Assembly: GCF_025736935.1 (NCBI RefSeq)
Contig: NZ_CP107048.1
Location: forward strand, 310,001 to 374,000
Length of the DNA stretch: 64,000 nucleotides
Source: Qipengyuania sp. SS22
Lineage (GTDB): Bacteria > Pseudomonadota > Alphaproteobacteria > Sphingomonadales > Sphingomonadaceae
Direction of reading: 5' to 3'
Made by a program: the position numbers and the translations under genes. The notes beneath the pieces are model-generated. The model was given only the letters and a program-made list of their open reading frames with translations, ran no database searches and was not told the origin of the DNA. Positions 29,225 to 37,819 of the stretch are shown piece by piece (position 1 is the first letter of the stretch; the number at the start of each line of letters is the position of its first letter).

Positions 29225-29261
29225 GCGCGCGGGTGTGCTTCCCGCGTGCAAGCCTGTCAAA

Positions 29262-29645
29262 TCAATCGAGGAATTCGGGCGGGACCGTCCCGCCATTGGC
29301 GGCCAGTTCGTTCATGACGCGGCGGTGCAGCCAGATATTATCCTCGGCGCTGCCGGCATAATCCTCGCGGCCCATTTCGACGGCGAGCGCTTTGCGGCTT
29401 TCGTAATCGGAATCGACCCCTATCAGCTTCATCAGGTCGACGATCGAGGTGCGCCAGTTGAGCGTGTCGGCACCGGGCATGTTGTCGAGATTGTTCTCGA
29501 TATCGACAACCGGTTTGGCCTTCTGTTCAACCACCGGGGCGTCGGCCCAGGCATTCCCGGTCGGCTTGGGCGCGGGCTTGGGGGTGTCCTGCGTTTCGCC
29601 CTTCTTGCCGAATACCGCGTCCTTGATCTTGCCGAAAATGCTCAT
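29262..29645 (-). CDS. DUF3597 domain protein
   Basis: A 127-residue cytoplasmic protein with an N-terminal amphipathic MSIFGKIKDAVFGKK, a Pro/Lys-rich linker (about 16-45) and a conserved helical domain (LNWRTSIVDLMKLIGVDSDY to WLHRRVMNELAANGG). It matches DUF3597, whose function is unknown. Possibly co-transcribed with the DUF885 gene. Confidence 0.85.
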   Translation of the reverse strand: MSIFGKIKDAVFGKKGETQDTPKPAPKPTGNAWADAPVVEQKAKPVVDIENNLDNMPGADTLNWRTSIVDLMKLIGVDSDYESRKALAVEMGREDYAGSAEDNIWLHRRVMNELAANGGTVPPEFLD

Positions 29646-29739
29646 GCTGCCGTCTCCTTCACCTCATCCAACTGGCAGCGCCTAACCTCGTTCCGGTTTG
29701 ATGACTTGCAGCGGCGGGGCAGCGGGCTATGGGAAAGGC

Positions 29740-29949
29740 ATGCTCGATACCGTGCTTTCGATCACCGTCCTGGCCGCGATCCTCCTGCTGGTAGGGGCCT
29801 TCTTCCTGTGGCGGCGGACGGGCAATGTAAGGAATGCGCTGTTGATGGTGCTGCTGGCCGCGGTCGCGCTGGCCAATGTCGCAATCTGGGTGCTGCCCGA
29901 TGCAGGCGGCGAGGCCCCGCTCGACAAGCTCGAGCAGGACCCCGGGTAA
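29740..29949 (+). CDS. small membrane protein
   Basis: A 69-residue protein with two hydrophobic helices (about 4-23 and 32-51) joined by a basic WRRTGNVR loop, and an acidic C-terminal tail. AAAGG lies just before the ATG. Function unknown. It is convergent with the TonB-like gene, with 7 bp between stops. Confidence 0.6.
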   Translation: MLDTVLSITVLAAILLLVGAFFLWRRTGNVRNALLMVLLAAVALANVAIWVLPDAGGEAPLDKLEQDPG

Positions 29950-29956
29950 ATCACAA

Positions 29957-30616
29957 CTATTCAGGCAGTTGCCAGAGCACTGCGCTGGTATAGCTGCTTG
30001 CCACCGCTTCGCCTGTCCCGCCGCGCGCGGGTTCGAACCGCGCGCGCTGCGTGACCAGCTTGCAGGTCGCCGTGTCGAGGACGGCATGGCCGGTCGAGCC
30101 GGTGACGGTGCAGTCGGTGACGCGCCCGTTCGCTGCAATCTCGAGCCGGAACCGCGCGAGGCCGGTCAGTTCGCGCCTGACCCAGCTCGGACGATAGTCA
30201 TTGGTCGATAGCCACGCCGCCGGATCGTTTCTCGGCTTGGCTTCGACCGGAGTGAAGGTGCTGACCGGTTTGGGTTTGGCTACTTCCTTGCCCGATGGGA
30301 AATCGACGGGGGGAAAGGTCGGCATGGGCAGCGGCTGGAGCGGGGTGGTCTCGGTCGTCTTTACGTCGATCGGGGGCACCGGCGTCTGCGGGCGCGGCTG
30401 GACGGTGTCGCGGGGGTTTGGCTGGGTCTGCTCGGGCGGCTTGGGCGGGGGCGGGTCGATCGGAATATTGGTGGCGCCGATCTTGTTGATGATATCGGGC
30501 ACCGTACCGCTCACGGTGAGACCGGCGACAAGGATCGCGCCGATGGCGGCGTGAACTCCGATCACCGCCGCCATGCTGGCGGGCGAGGGCCCGCGGGTCT
30601 GGTCGGTATAGGACAT
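29957..30616 (-). CDS. TonB-like energy transducer
   Basis: A 219-residue protein with a cytoplasmic N-terminus, a single membrane anchor (about 17-38), a Pro-rich periplasmic spacer (PIDPPPPKPPEQTQPNP) and a C-terminal TonB fold (FRLEIAANGRVTDCTVTGST). It would transmit proton-motive force to TonB-dependent receptors, which are abundant in sphingomonads. No ExoB/D genes are adjacent. GGAG lies upstream of the ATG at 30616. Confidence 0.88.
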   Translation of the reverse strand: MSYTDQTRGPSPASMAAVIGVHAAIGAILVAGLTVSGTVPDIINKIGATNIPIDPPPPKPPEQTQPNPRDTVQPRPQTPVPPIDVKTTETTPLQPLPMPTFPPVDFPSGKEVAKPKPVSTFTPVEAKPRNDPAAWLSTNDYRPSWVRRELTGLARFRLEIAANGRVTDCTVTGSTGHAVLDTATCKLVTQRARFEPARGGTGEAVASSYTSAVLWQLPE

Positions 30617-30770
30617 GGTGTTGCTCCTCTTCCACTGCGGGAGGCTTTGGCGCCTCCTCACGTGAAGAATGTTACAACATTACTATGGGTCGGCGAAGCA
30701 TTTTCGCGTTGCATTACGCAACCTTAGCCGTTTCGAACGTCGGGTGTGGCCCGCGCCGCGGGCCGCCCGA

Positions 30771-31427
30771 TCACTTGATCGGACAGCTCGGGTCGAGGCG
30801 GAAGTCGAGATAATTGTCGACCGACTTCATCAGCTCTTCCTGCTCGTTTTCGAAGAAGTGGTTCGCGCGCGGAATTTCTTCGTGATGCACGGTAATGTGC
30901 TTCTGCGTGCGCAGTTTCTCGACCAGCTTGGTCACTGCCTGCGGCTGGACCACCGTGTCCTGCGCGCCGTGGATGAAGATGCCGCTGGCGGGGCAGGGGG
31001 CGAGGAAGGAGAAGTCGTACATGCTCGCGGGCGCACCGATGCTGATCCAGCCGCGGATCTCGGGGCGGCGCATCAGCAACTGCATGCCGATCAGCGCGCC
31101 GAAGCTGACGCCCGCGACCCAGGTCACCTGCGCTTCGGGGTGGACCTGCTGCATCCAGTCGAGCGCGCTGGCGGCATCGGACAATTCGCCGACACCATTG
31201 TCGAAGCTGCCCTGGCTGCGGCCGACGCCGCGGAAATTGAACCGCAGCGTGGCAAAGCCGCGATTGACAAAGGTCTTGTAGAGCCGCTGGGTGATCTGCT
31301 CGTTCATCGTCCCGCCGCCTTGCGGGTGCGGGTGGAGGATCATCGCCACCGGTGCGCGCGGGCGCGGGGCGGGGGAGAAACGGCCTTCGAGGCGGCCTTC
31401 GGGGCCGGGAAAGATCACGGTCGGCAT
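30771..31427 (-). CDS. alpha/beta hydrolase (YsgA/dienelactone hydrolase-like)
   Basis: A 218-residue alpha/beta hydrolase. The oxyanion region is LHPHPQGGGTMNEQ, the nucleophile elbow GVSFGALIG, the acid HGAQDTVV, and the His ANHFF. It is a serine hydrolase of unknown substrate, of the type often found upstream of the desulfurase genes in sphingomonads. Divergent from the cysteine desulfurase gene by about 130 bp. Confidence 0.85.
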   Translation of the reverse strand: MPTVIFPGPEGRLEGRFSPAPRPRAPVAMILHPHPQGGGTMNEQITQRLYKTFVNRGFATLRFNFRGVGRSQGSFDNGVGELSDAASALDWMQQVHPEAQVTWVAGVSFGALIGMQLLMRRPEIRGWISIGAPASMYDFSFLAPCPASGIFIHGAQDTVVQPQAVTKLVEKLRTQKHITVHHEEIPRANHFFENEQEELMKSVDNYLDFRLDPSCPIK

Positions 31428-31556
31428 GGAGAGGTATACCCTGTCGGAAAATGTCGGGGCGCGGGCACCCCCGGCTTGAACCGGATGAAGCTTTGCGCGA
31501 AGTGGCGCGCTATATAGTGATTAACACCGATTTCGCAATATTTTCGAGCATCCGTC

Positions 31557-32615
31557 ATTTCTACGCCAATCTATCTCGACCATGCCGCCACCACTCCGCT
31601 GCGCCCCGAAGCGCTGCGGGCGATGCAGGACGGCTTCGCGCTCTGGGCCAATCCGAGCAGTCCGCATGTCGCCGGGCGCAAGGCGCGCAGCCTGCTTGAA
31701 GACGCGCGTGAGCGGGTGAAGGCCGCGCTTGGCTGGGAGGGAGAGATCATCTTCACTTCCGGCGCAAGTGAGGCGGCGGCGCTGGTGCTGGGCCATGCGC
31801 AGGCCGGCGCGCGTTTGGTAGCTTCTGTCGAACACGACTGCGTGCTTCAGGCCGCCCCTGCCGCTGAACGCCTGCCGGTACGCGCCGATGGGGCGCTCGA
31901 TCTCGACGTGCTGACCGAGGCAGTCCAGCGTGAACGCCCGCTGGTGGCGGTACAGCAGGTCAATTCCGAAACCGGCAATCGCCAGGACCTCGCCGCGATC
32001 ACGGGGATAGTCCACCAGGCGGGCGGACTGCTGCTCGCCGATTGCGCGCAGGGGGCGGGCCGGTTCGCGCTGCCGCCCTGCGACATGGCGATCATCTCGG
32101 CGCACAAGTTCGGCGGGCCGATCGGTGTCGGTGCGCTGCTGGTGAAGGACTATGCCATGCTCGCCCCTTCCGGCGGGCAGGAACGCGGCTACCGGCGCGG
32201 GACCGAGAACATGCCCGGCGTGCTGGGCATGGTGGCGGCGCTGGAAGCGTGCAGCGATCCCTATGTCGATCCTCAGGTGCTCGAGCCGCTCGATACGCTG
32301 GCAAAGAAGTGCCGCAAGCTGGGCGGTACATGGCTTTCGGACCGCCTGGCCGACCCAACACCCTATATTCGCGCGATCGCCATGCCGAACATGAGCGCGA
32401 CCGCGCAGGTCATGCGCTTCGACATGGCGGGCATCGCGGTGTCGCAAGGCAGCGCCTGTTCAAGCGGCACCATGAAGACCAGCCGCGTGCTGGAGGCCAT
32501 GCAGGTCGAACCGGACATCGCCGCCAGCACCATCCGCGTCTCCGTGGGCTGGAATACGACCCGCGCCGAGGTGGAACGCTTCTGCGAGGTCTGGTTTGAA
32601 TTGGCAGATGCCTAG
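31557..32615 (+). CDS. cysteine desulfurase (NifS/IscS class), no canonical start codon
   Basis: A PLP enzyme supplying persulfide sulfur from cysteine for Fe-S clusters or thiolation. It has the PLP lysine SAHKFGGPIGVG and catalytic Cys in GSACSSGTMKTSRV. The conserved N-terminus IYLDHAATTPLRPEA (31569 onward) is encoded in frame, but no ATG, GTG or TTG lies between the upstream stop (31518) and 31623. The first ATG at 31623 would delete the conserved N-terminal motif. ATT at 31557 (ISTPIYLD) is the best candidate start. Precedes the second desulfurase by 99 bp. Confidence 0.85.
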   Translation: MSTPIYLDHAATTPLRPEALRAMQDGFALWANPSSPHVAGRKARSLLEDARERVKAALGWEGEIIFTSGASEAAALVLGHAQAGARLVASVEHDCVLQAAPAAERLPVRADGALDLDVLTEAVQRERPLVAVQQVNSETGNRQDLAAITGIVHQAGGLLLADCAQGAGRFALPPCDMAIISAHKFGGPIGVGALLVKDYAMLAPSGGQERGYRRGTENMPGVLGMVAALEACSDPYVDPQVLEPLDTLAKKCRKLGGTWLSDRLADPTPYIRAIAMPNMSATAQVMRFDMAGIAVSQGSACSSGTMKTSRVLEAMQVEPDIAASTIRVSVGWNTTRAEVERFCEVWFELADA

Positions 32616-32671
32616 CCGTCCCGGTCATCGCGAAGGGCTTAAGGCGCCGCGCCAGTCCAGCTCGGCCAGAA

Positions 32672-32700
32672 CTGGATTGCTTCGCTTTGCTCGCAATGAC
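32672..32700. repeat. GTCATTGCGAGC-type repeat fragment
   Basis: On the minus strand this reads GTCATTGCGAGCAAAGCGAA followed by GCAATCCAG. The sequence type is a widespread bacterial interspersed palindromic repeat. A weaker partner arm (GGTCATCGCGAAGGGC at about 32625) completes an imperfect hairpin. It separates the two desulfurase genes. Confidence 0.65.
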
Positions 32701-32714
32701 TGTATGAGAACCTC

Positions 32715-33791
32715 GTGATCTATCTCGACTATCAGGCCACCACCCCGCTCGCGCCCGAAGCGCGCGATGCGATGCTGCGCTGGCTCGACGGGCCGGGCGG
32801 TACCGGCTTCGGAAATCCGCACAGTCCGCATCGCATGGGGCGGCAGGCCAGGGCCGCGATCGAACTGGCGCGCGACCAGGTCGCCGCGCTGTTGCCCGCC
32901 GGGGGCCGCGTGATCTTCACGTCTGGTGCGACCGAGGCGCTCAATTTAGCGATCCGCGGATCGGGCGATAGCGGCACCGTGTCCTATTCCGCGATCGAGC
33001 ATTCGGCGGTCGGCGATACCGCGCAAGCCGCGGGCAAGAGCCATGTGCTCAATGTCGCCAGCAACGGCCAGTGCAACACCAAGCAGGACCTGCCCGCCGA
33101 CACGCGGCTGGTCTGCGTGATGCAGGTCGATAACGAAATCGGCACGATCCAGCCGACGATCGAATGGCACCGCAAGGCCAAGCAGCACAATGCGCTGTTC
33201 CTGTGCGATGCGGTGCAGGCCTATGGCCGGATCGAACTGACCGGCGCGGACATGATCGCGATTTCGGCGCACAAGTTCCACGGGCCCAAGGGTGTCGGCG
33301 CATTATGGCTGCGCGACGGGGTCGATCTGCACGAGGTGCAGACCGGCGGTGGGCAGGAATTCGGCCTGCGGTCGGGCACGCTCAGCCCCGCGCTGATCGC
33401 GGGGATGGGCGCGGCGGCTGCCGAGGCGAAGGACCGGATGGAGCAGGACCGCGACCATATCGATGCGCTCTGGACGCGCGCGCGCAGTCTGTTCGGCGAC
33501 TGGACGCTCAACGGCAGCGAAGACGCACGCTGGCCCGGCAATCTCAACATCCGCCGCGAGGGGCTCGATGTTGGACGCCTGATGAGCGATGTCCGCGATG
33601 TGATGTTCTCTGCGGGCAGCGCCTGCGCCAGCGGCTCGGGCCGTCCCAGCCATGTACTGAAAGCCATCGGCCTGTCCGACAAAGAGGCGAAAAGCTCTAT
33701 CCGGCTCGGCTTCGGGCGCTACACCACGCTTGAGGAAATCGAGGAAGCGGCGGGCAAGATCAACGCCGCAGCGGAGGCGCAAGCGCTGTGA
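32715..33791 (+). CDS. cysteine desulfurase (IscS/NifS class)
   Basis: A 358-residue PLP enzyme. It starts (GTG) MIYLDYQATTPLAPEA, with the PLP lysine in SAHKFHGPKGVG and catalytic Cys in GSACASGSGRPSHVL. The second of a tandem desulfurase pair, and more complete than the first. Its stop overlaps the ferredoxin start (GTGA), so the two are translationally coupled, suggesting the ferredoxin is an electron donor in Fe-S assembly. Confidence 0.95.
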   Translation: MIYLDYQATTPLAPEARDAMLRWLDGPGGTGFGNPHSPHRMGRQARAAIELARDQVAALLPAGGRVIFTSGATEALNLAIRGSGDSGTVSYSAIEHSAVGDTAQAAGKSHVLNVASNGQCNTKQDLPADTRLVCVMQVDNEIGTIQPTIEWHRKAKQHNALFLCDAVQAYGRIELTGADMIAISAHKFHGPKGVGALWLRDGVDLHEVQTGGGQEFGLRSGTLSPALIAGMGAAAAEAKDRMEQDRDHIDALWTRARSLFGDWTLNGSEDARWPGNLNIRREGLDVGRLMSDVRDVMFSAGSACASGSGRPSHVLKAIGLSDKEAKSSIRLGFGRYTTLEEIEEAAGKINAAAEAQAL

Positions 33792-34114
33792 AGATCGAAT
33801 TCGTTACCGCGACCGACGAGATCGTAACCGCCGAGGCCGAACCCGGCGACAATCTCCTGCGCGTGGCGCAGGCCGCGGGGCTCCCGCTCGAGGGGACATG
33901 CGAAGGCCAGATGGCCTGTTCGACCTGCCATGTGATCGTCGAGCCGGAATGGTTCGACCGGCTCGATGAAGCAAGCGAGGAGGAAGAGGATATGCTCGAC
34001 CTCGCCGCCGGCGTCGCGCGCACCAGCCGCCTGTCGTGCCAGATCGACCTCACCCCCGAACTCGACGGGCTGAAAGTGCGCATCCCTTCCGAAAGCTACG
34101 ATATGAGCCGCTAG
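33788..34114 (+). CDS. [2Fe-2S] ferredoxin, adrenodoxin-like
   Basis: A 108-residue ferredoxin with ligand cysteines 38, 44, 47 (CEGQMACSTC) and 84 (RLSCQ). The acidic helix EASEEEEDMLD is typical of adrenodoxin-type partners in Fe-S cluster biogenesis. The last 40 codons, from Met69, are duplicated at 35932-36045. The start is GTG, overlapping the desulfurase stop. Confidence 0.96.
   Translation: MKIEFVTATDEIVTAEAEPGDNLLRVAQAAGLPLEGTCEGQMACSTCHVIVEPEWFDRLDEASEEEEDMLDLAAGVARTSRLSCQIDLTPELDGLKVRIPSESYDMSR
33992..34105 (+). repeat. direct repeat, copy A (in ferredoxin gene)
   Basis: 114 bp of the ferredoxin 3' end (codons 69 to about 106) repeated at 35932-36045 with four differences, all at synonymous third positions (T, L, K, R codons). 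The two copies bracket the MscS gene. See copy B. Confidence 0.93.
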
Positions 34115-34122
34115 GCTTGGCG

Positions 34123-35832
34123 TCAGGCCTCTTCGGCGGCCGTTAAATCCATGCGCACTTCGCGTTCGCGGGGAAGGTAGGCTGGCACCGGCTCGCGCTC
34201 GGCCGCGGCATCCATTTCCGATGCGGCGCGCAGCATATGTTCGCGCAGGCGGCAATGCATGTCCCACCCGCATTTCGGATCGGTCGAACGGGCCATGAAC
34301 CGCACCGTCATCGCCCGTGCGTCCTGCGCGATGACCTGGCATTTCGCGTCCTCGGGATCGACGACATCCTCGTCGGTTTCCACGAATTCGCGGAACGGCT
34401 GGCGCAGCGCCTCCACATCGGCGCGATTGTCGAATTCGAGTTCGACATGCATCATCAGCCGCGATTCCTGTTTGGTCCAGTTCTCGAAGCTGTCGCTTGT
34501 AAAATCGCTGACCGGGGCGATCAGGCGGCGTTCGTCCCAGGTGCGCAGCCGCAGATGTGTGAAGCCGATCTTCTCGACATAGCACCATTGCCCGTCATAG
34601 CGGATCGCATCGCCGATCCTTGCGGTCTGCGCGAAGGCGATCTGCACGCTCGCCATGATGTCGCCAAGCACCTTGCGCGCGGCAAAGGCCAGCACCAGCC
34701 CGAGGATGCCCGCCGAGGCCATGATCGAGAACCCCAGCGTGCTCGACAGATTGCTTGCGACGAGCAGGAAGCCGATGCCCGCCAGCAGGATCATGACGGT
34801 AACGATCCGCCGGATCGCGCTCATCTTGGTGTAGAAATTGCGGTCGGGATTGTTCTCGGGGGATTCCAGCTCGTCGGTGCGCTGCGCAGTCGCAAAATCG
34901 AACAGCGCCTCGATCACCGACAGCGCGATGCCGACGATGGCCGCTATGATCAACACTAGCTGGAGCGGGTCGAGCAGGTCTTTTACCGGGCCCGACAGGC
35001 GGAACAGCGTTAGCCGGACCAGCGCAAAGGTGCCCGCGAAGGCCAGCAGCGTAGCGGGCACGTGGATCGCCTGCCACACGCCATACAGCCGTGAGTCTTC
35101 CTCCTGCCTGCGGCGCAGACGACCGATGCCAAGATAGGTCAGCGCCGCAGCGAGCGCCCCGACGAACAGGATCAGCGGCAGCGCAAGCACTTCCCACCAC
35201 GCCAGCGTCCAGAACGCCTGCTGACGCAGCGGGGCGGGCAGGCTCTTTTCGAACCGGGTCGGCCCGTAAACGTCGTAGAGCGCGAGGACATTTTCGACCG
35301 TCTGGCGGCTGAAGACCCATACCGGTTCGCCTTCAGGCGCCTGCACACGCGCCAGCCGGATCGGGACGGTGCGATTGGAAAGTTCGAGATGGCCGATTGT
35401 CAGCGAACGGCGCGCGACCCCTGCCATCGGGTCCTTCGAGGTGGTGGTGGTATCGACCGCGTCGGGGCGGTCGGGCAGCAAGGCCCAGTCGAACGCGACC
35501 GACCGGTGCATGAGATCGTAGAGCCGGGCAGCGAACAGGTCCGGATCGCGGGCTTCCGCGTCGACATTCGCCAGATCGAGAGCCGCGGCCGCACGCGACC
35601 AGTCCCCGTCCTCGCCCGCCGCCATGAAGCTTTCCATAAGCCCCATCGGCGTATCGAGATCGAGCGGGATCCGCCCGGCGGGCGTGCCGTTCTGGAGCCG
35701 TTCCACCTCGTAGACGAATGGCTGCGAACCTTCCGCGACCGAACGATCTGACTGGGCCGCCACCTGGAAAGCGACCAGCGCGTAAAACAGCGTGATGAGC
35801 GCGCGGATGAAGCTGGTGTGACGATTCCCCAT
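34123..35832 (-). CDS. mechanosensitive ion channel (MscS family)
   Basis: A 569-residue protein with a signal peptide (about 1-26), a periplasmic domain (about 30-215), then five membrane segments. The MscS pore helix ([20 protein letters not shown]), the beta domain ([20 protein letters not shown]) and a C-terminal cytoplasmic domain ending [10 protein letters not shown] complete it. It would open under membrane tension. The stop is 9 bp from the ferredoxin stop, on the opposite strand. The gene lies within a 1.94-kb segment delimited by ferredoxin-derived repeats. The ATG at 35832 is chosen at the signal peptide. Confidence 0.88.
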   Translation of the reverse strand: MGNRHTSFIRALITLFYALVAFQVAAQSDRSVAEGSQPFVYEVERLQNGTPAGRIPLDLDTPMGLMESFMAAGEDGDWSRAAAALDLANVDAEARDPDLFAARLYDLMHRSVAFDWALLPDRPDAVDTTTTSKDPMAGVARRSLTIGHLELSNRTVPIRLARVQAPEGEPVWVFSRQTVENVLALYDVYGPTRFEKSLPAPLRQQAFWTLAWWEVLALPLILFVGALAAALTYLGIGRLRRRQEEDSRLYGVWQAIHVPATLLAFAGTFALVRLTLFRLSGPVKDLLDPLQLVLIIAAIVGIALSVIEALFDFATAQRTDELESPENNPDRNFYTKMSAIRRIVTVMILLAGIGFLLVASNLSSTLGFSIMASAGILGLVLAFAARKVLGDIMASVQIAFAQTARIGDAIRYDGQWCYVEKIGFTHLRLRTWDERRLIAPVSDFTSDSFENWTKQESRLMMHVELEFDNRADVEALRQPFREFVETDEDVVDPEDAKCQVIAQDARAMTVRFMARSTDPKCGWDMHCRLREHMLRAASEMDAAAEREPVPAYLPREREVRMDLTAAEEA

Positions 35833-35892
35833 GCGATCCGAATGCACCGCGACTGCAATCGGTCCCGCACAAACAAAACCCCGCCAGTTCCA

Positions 35893-36057
35893 GTTCGACT
35901 GGTTCAAGGAAACGGGCGAGGAGCAAGTGGCATGCTCGACCTCGCCGCCGGCGTCGCGCGCACCAGCCGCCTGTCGTGCCAGATCGACCTCACTCCCGAA
36001 CTGGACGGGCTGAAGGTGCGTATCCCTTCCGAAAGCTACGATATGCGGCGGCTTTAG
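35893..36057 (+). pseudogene. displaced ferredoxin 3' end (direct repeat copy B)
   Basis: 35932-36045 is 96% identical to the ferredoxin 3' end (110 of 114 bp). Upstream, 35893-35931 shows weaker similarity with a one-base deletion. Only the last ligand cysteine is present, so it cannot be functional. It ends YDMRRL and its stop overlaps the convergent DUF4349 stop. Upstream sequence has no ferredoxin-like residues. Confidence 0.88.
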
Positions 36058-37051
36058 GTTTCTTCTCCGCGGTTTTTCCAGAAGCGGAGCCGCATTCCGA
36101 AGCGGTGCAGCGTCCAGCGCAGCAGCAGCGCGAACAGGACGAACGGGATAAGAGCGGTCAGCCCGTAAATAAGTGCTGCGGTGGCTCCTCCGAGCGTCGA
36201 GCCTATCGACCGCAATGCCTGCAACACTGGCAGCCCAAAGCCGACCTGCGACTGCCCGAAATAGGGCTCGTATTCGATTTTCACATCGCTCAAGCGGATG
36301 CGGCTCCGGAACTTCTCCAGCTTGGTGCGAGTGGCGTCGATTTCCTCGTTTACCTCGGCAACCGCCTTCTCCGCCTTGACCAGCTCATCGACCGATCCGC
36401 GGTTGCCAGCGAGGATCGCGGTCAGCTTGTCGCGCAACAACAGCCTCGAAGCGAGACGCGCCTCGGTGTCGATGATTTGTTCAGACAGGTCCTCGCCATC
36501 GCGGACCGAGGAGACGAGTTCCCCTCCGAGTTCTGCTGCCGGACTTGCGATGCCGTCGCCGAATGCCCTGACTTGGTCGCTTGTAATCTGGAGCTGCAAT
36601 TCACCATAGCCGTCCCAGCTATCCATGCTCGCTGCCGACATGCGCAAGACGCGGCAGTTTGGCCCCAACGCCTCGCACATGGCAACGTGAGCCGCCTGCA
36701 ACGGGACAATTTTATCGCCGTCGATGCGGAAGCCAAAGCCATACGAATAGGCGATTTGCCCGTTCTCGGCCTGCTCGATCTCGGGGCGGTTGGATGTGTC
36801 CTCTTCGACTATGTCGACCGCATTTCGCAGCGTCGCCGTGCGAAACGCTTGGGCGTCGCCGCCGGAAAAGTCGACCCCCTATGCTCCACCGCTTCCATGA
36901 AGCCGAATGAATTCTGCGGCGCAGCGTCGCTGCCGTCACCCGGATCGACCTGCGCGATCATCGAACGCGGCGACCCTTCATCTTCAGACGTGTTGCTGCA
37001 GCCGGGAACCAGACCAAGGATTACTAGCGCAGCGCCGATCGATTTCTTCAT
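36054..37051 (-). pseudogene. DUF4349 lipoprotein gene with a one-base frameshift
   Basis: Reading from the minus-strand ATG (37051, GGAGGG upstream) gives a lipoprotein leader (MKKSIGAALVILGLVPGC). This frame ends at about 36809. A +1 frame shift near the G5 run (plus 36875-36879) reconnects it to FSGGDAQAFRTATLRNAVDI, then YSYGFGFRIDGDKIVPLQAA and a normal DUF4349 body with coiled coil and C-terminal membrane helix. G6 instead of G5 would restore a 332-residue protein. A sequencing or assembly error, or a recent mutation, are both possible. Confidence 0.82.
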
Positions 37052-37105
37052 GGTTCCCTCCGCTTCCACGTTTTTTCTGCCACATAACGACCATGATGCA
37101 ACCAC

Positions 37106-37137
37106 GAAAAAGCCCCACCGCATTACTGCGGCGGGGC
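37106..37137 (-). terminator. terminator of the PfpI-like gene
   Basis: On the minus strand, stem GCCCCGCCGCA / TGCGGTGGGGC (one mismatch, loop of 4) is followed by TTTTT. It begins 27 bp past the PfpI-like stop codon. Confidence 0.88.
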
Positions 37138-37163
37138 CCTCGCTGTGAGCGTAATGTGCCGGC

Positions 37164-37721
37164 TCAGGCGGCTTCGAGCTCGCTATCCGTCACGCTTTCG
37201 CCCAGCATGTCGATCAACGCCTTGCTGAAGGCGGGGATGTCATCGGGGTTGCGGCTGGTGATGACCTTGCCGTCGGTGGCGACTTCCTGATCGACCACAT
37301 TGGCACCCGCATTCTTCAGGTCGGTGCGTATCGAGGGCCAGCTGGTTACGGTCTTGCCGTCGATCAGACCGGCTTCGGCCAGCAGCCACGGTGCGTGGCA
37401 GATCGCCGCGATCGGCTTGTCCGCGAGGGCGAATTCGCGGACGATGGCGACCGCGCGCTCGTTCATCCGCAGGATGTCGGGGTTCATCTGGCCGCCCGGC
37501 AGCAGCAGCGCATCGTAGCCTTCGCAATTGTCGACCGCGTCGACCGTCTTGTCGACCGCAACGCTTTCGCCCCAGTCCTTCTGGTCCCATCCGCGGATCG
37601 AACCTTCTTCGAGGCTGACGACTTCGGTTTCGATGCCGGCCTTTTCGAGATTGGCCTTGGGCTTCATCAGCTCCGACTGTTCGAAGCCATCGGTGGCGAG
37701 GATCATTACGCGCTTTGTCAT
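37164..37721 (-). CDS. PfpI/DJ-1 family class-I glutamine amidotransferase-like protein
   Basis: A 185-residue single-domain protein. The nucleophile elbow is IAAICHAPWLL (Cys near 107) followed by the conserved His, with an acid in ILATDGFEQSEL (Glu15). The family includes glyoxalase III/deglycase and chaperone-like proteases; activity is not predictable from sequence alone. Stress roles are common. Has its own terminator. Confidence 0.9.
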   Translation of the reverse strand: MTKRVMILATDGFEQSELMKPKANLEKAGIETEVVSLEEGSIRGWDQKDWGESVAVDKTVDAVDNCEGYDALLLPGGQMNPDILRMNERAVAIVREFALADKPIAAICHAPWLLAEAGLIDGKTVTSWPSIRTDLKNAGANVVDQEVATDGKVITSRNPDDIPAFSKALIDMLGESVTDSELEAA

Positions 37722-37819
37722 GGGGAAACTCCTTGATTTGGTGTTGCCCTTGCAACGCGTGGGGAAAGCGCACCGTTCCGTTCTTCTAGGTAGGGCGTGG
37801 CGGTGATAGGGCGGGTCGC

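Noticed and set aside
27356..29317. 653-codon plus-strand frame opposite the DUF885 gene
   Set aside because: A consequence of high GC and codon bias: the frame mirrors DUF885 and lacks any conserved motif.
31428..31556. Sigma-70 promoter for the desulfurase operon (TTGCGC / TATATA)
   Set aside because: The AT-rich patch is suggestive but the spacing between the best hexamers is 12-14 bp, too short to support a call.
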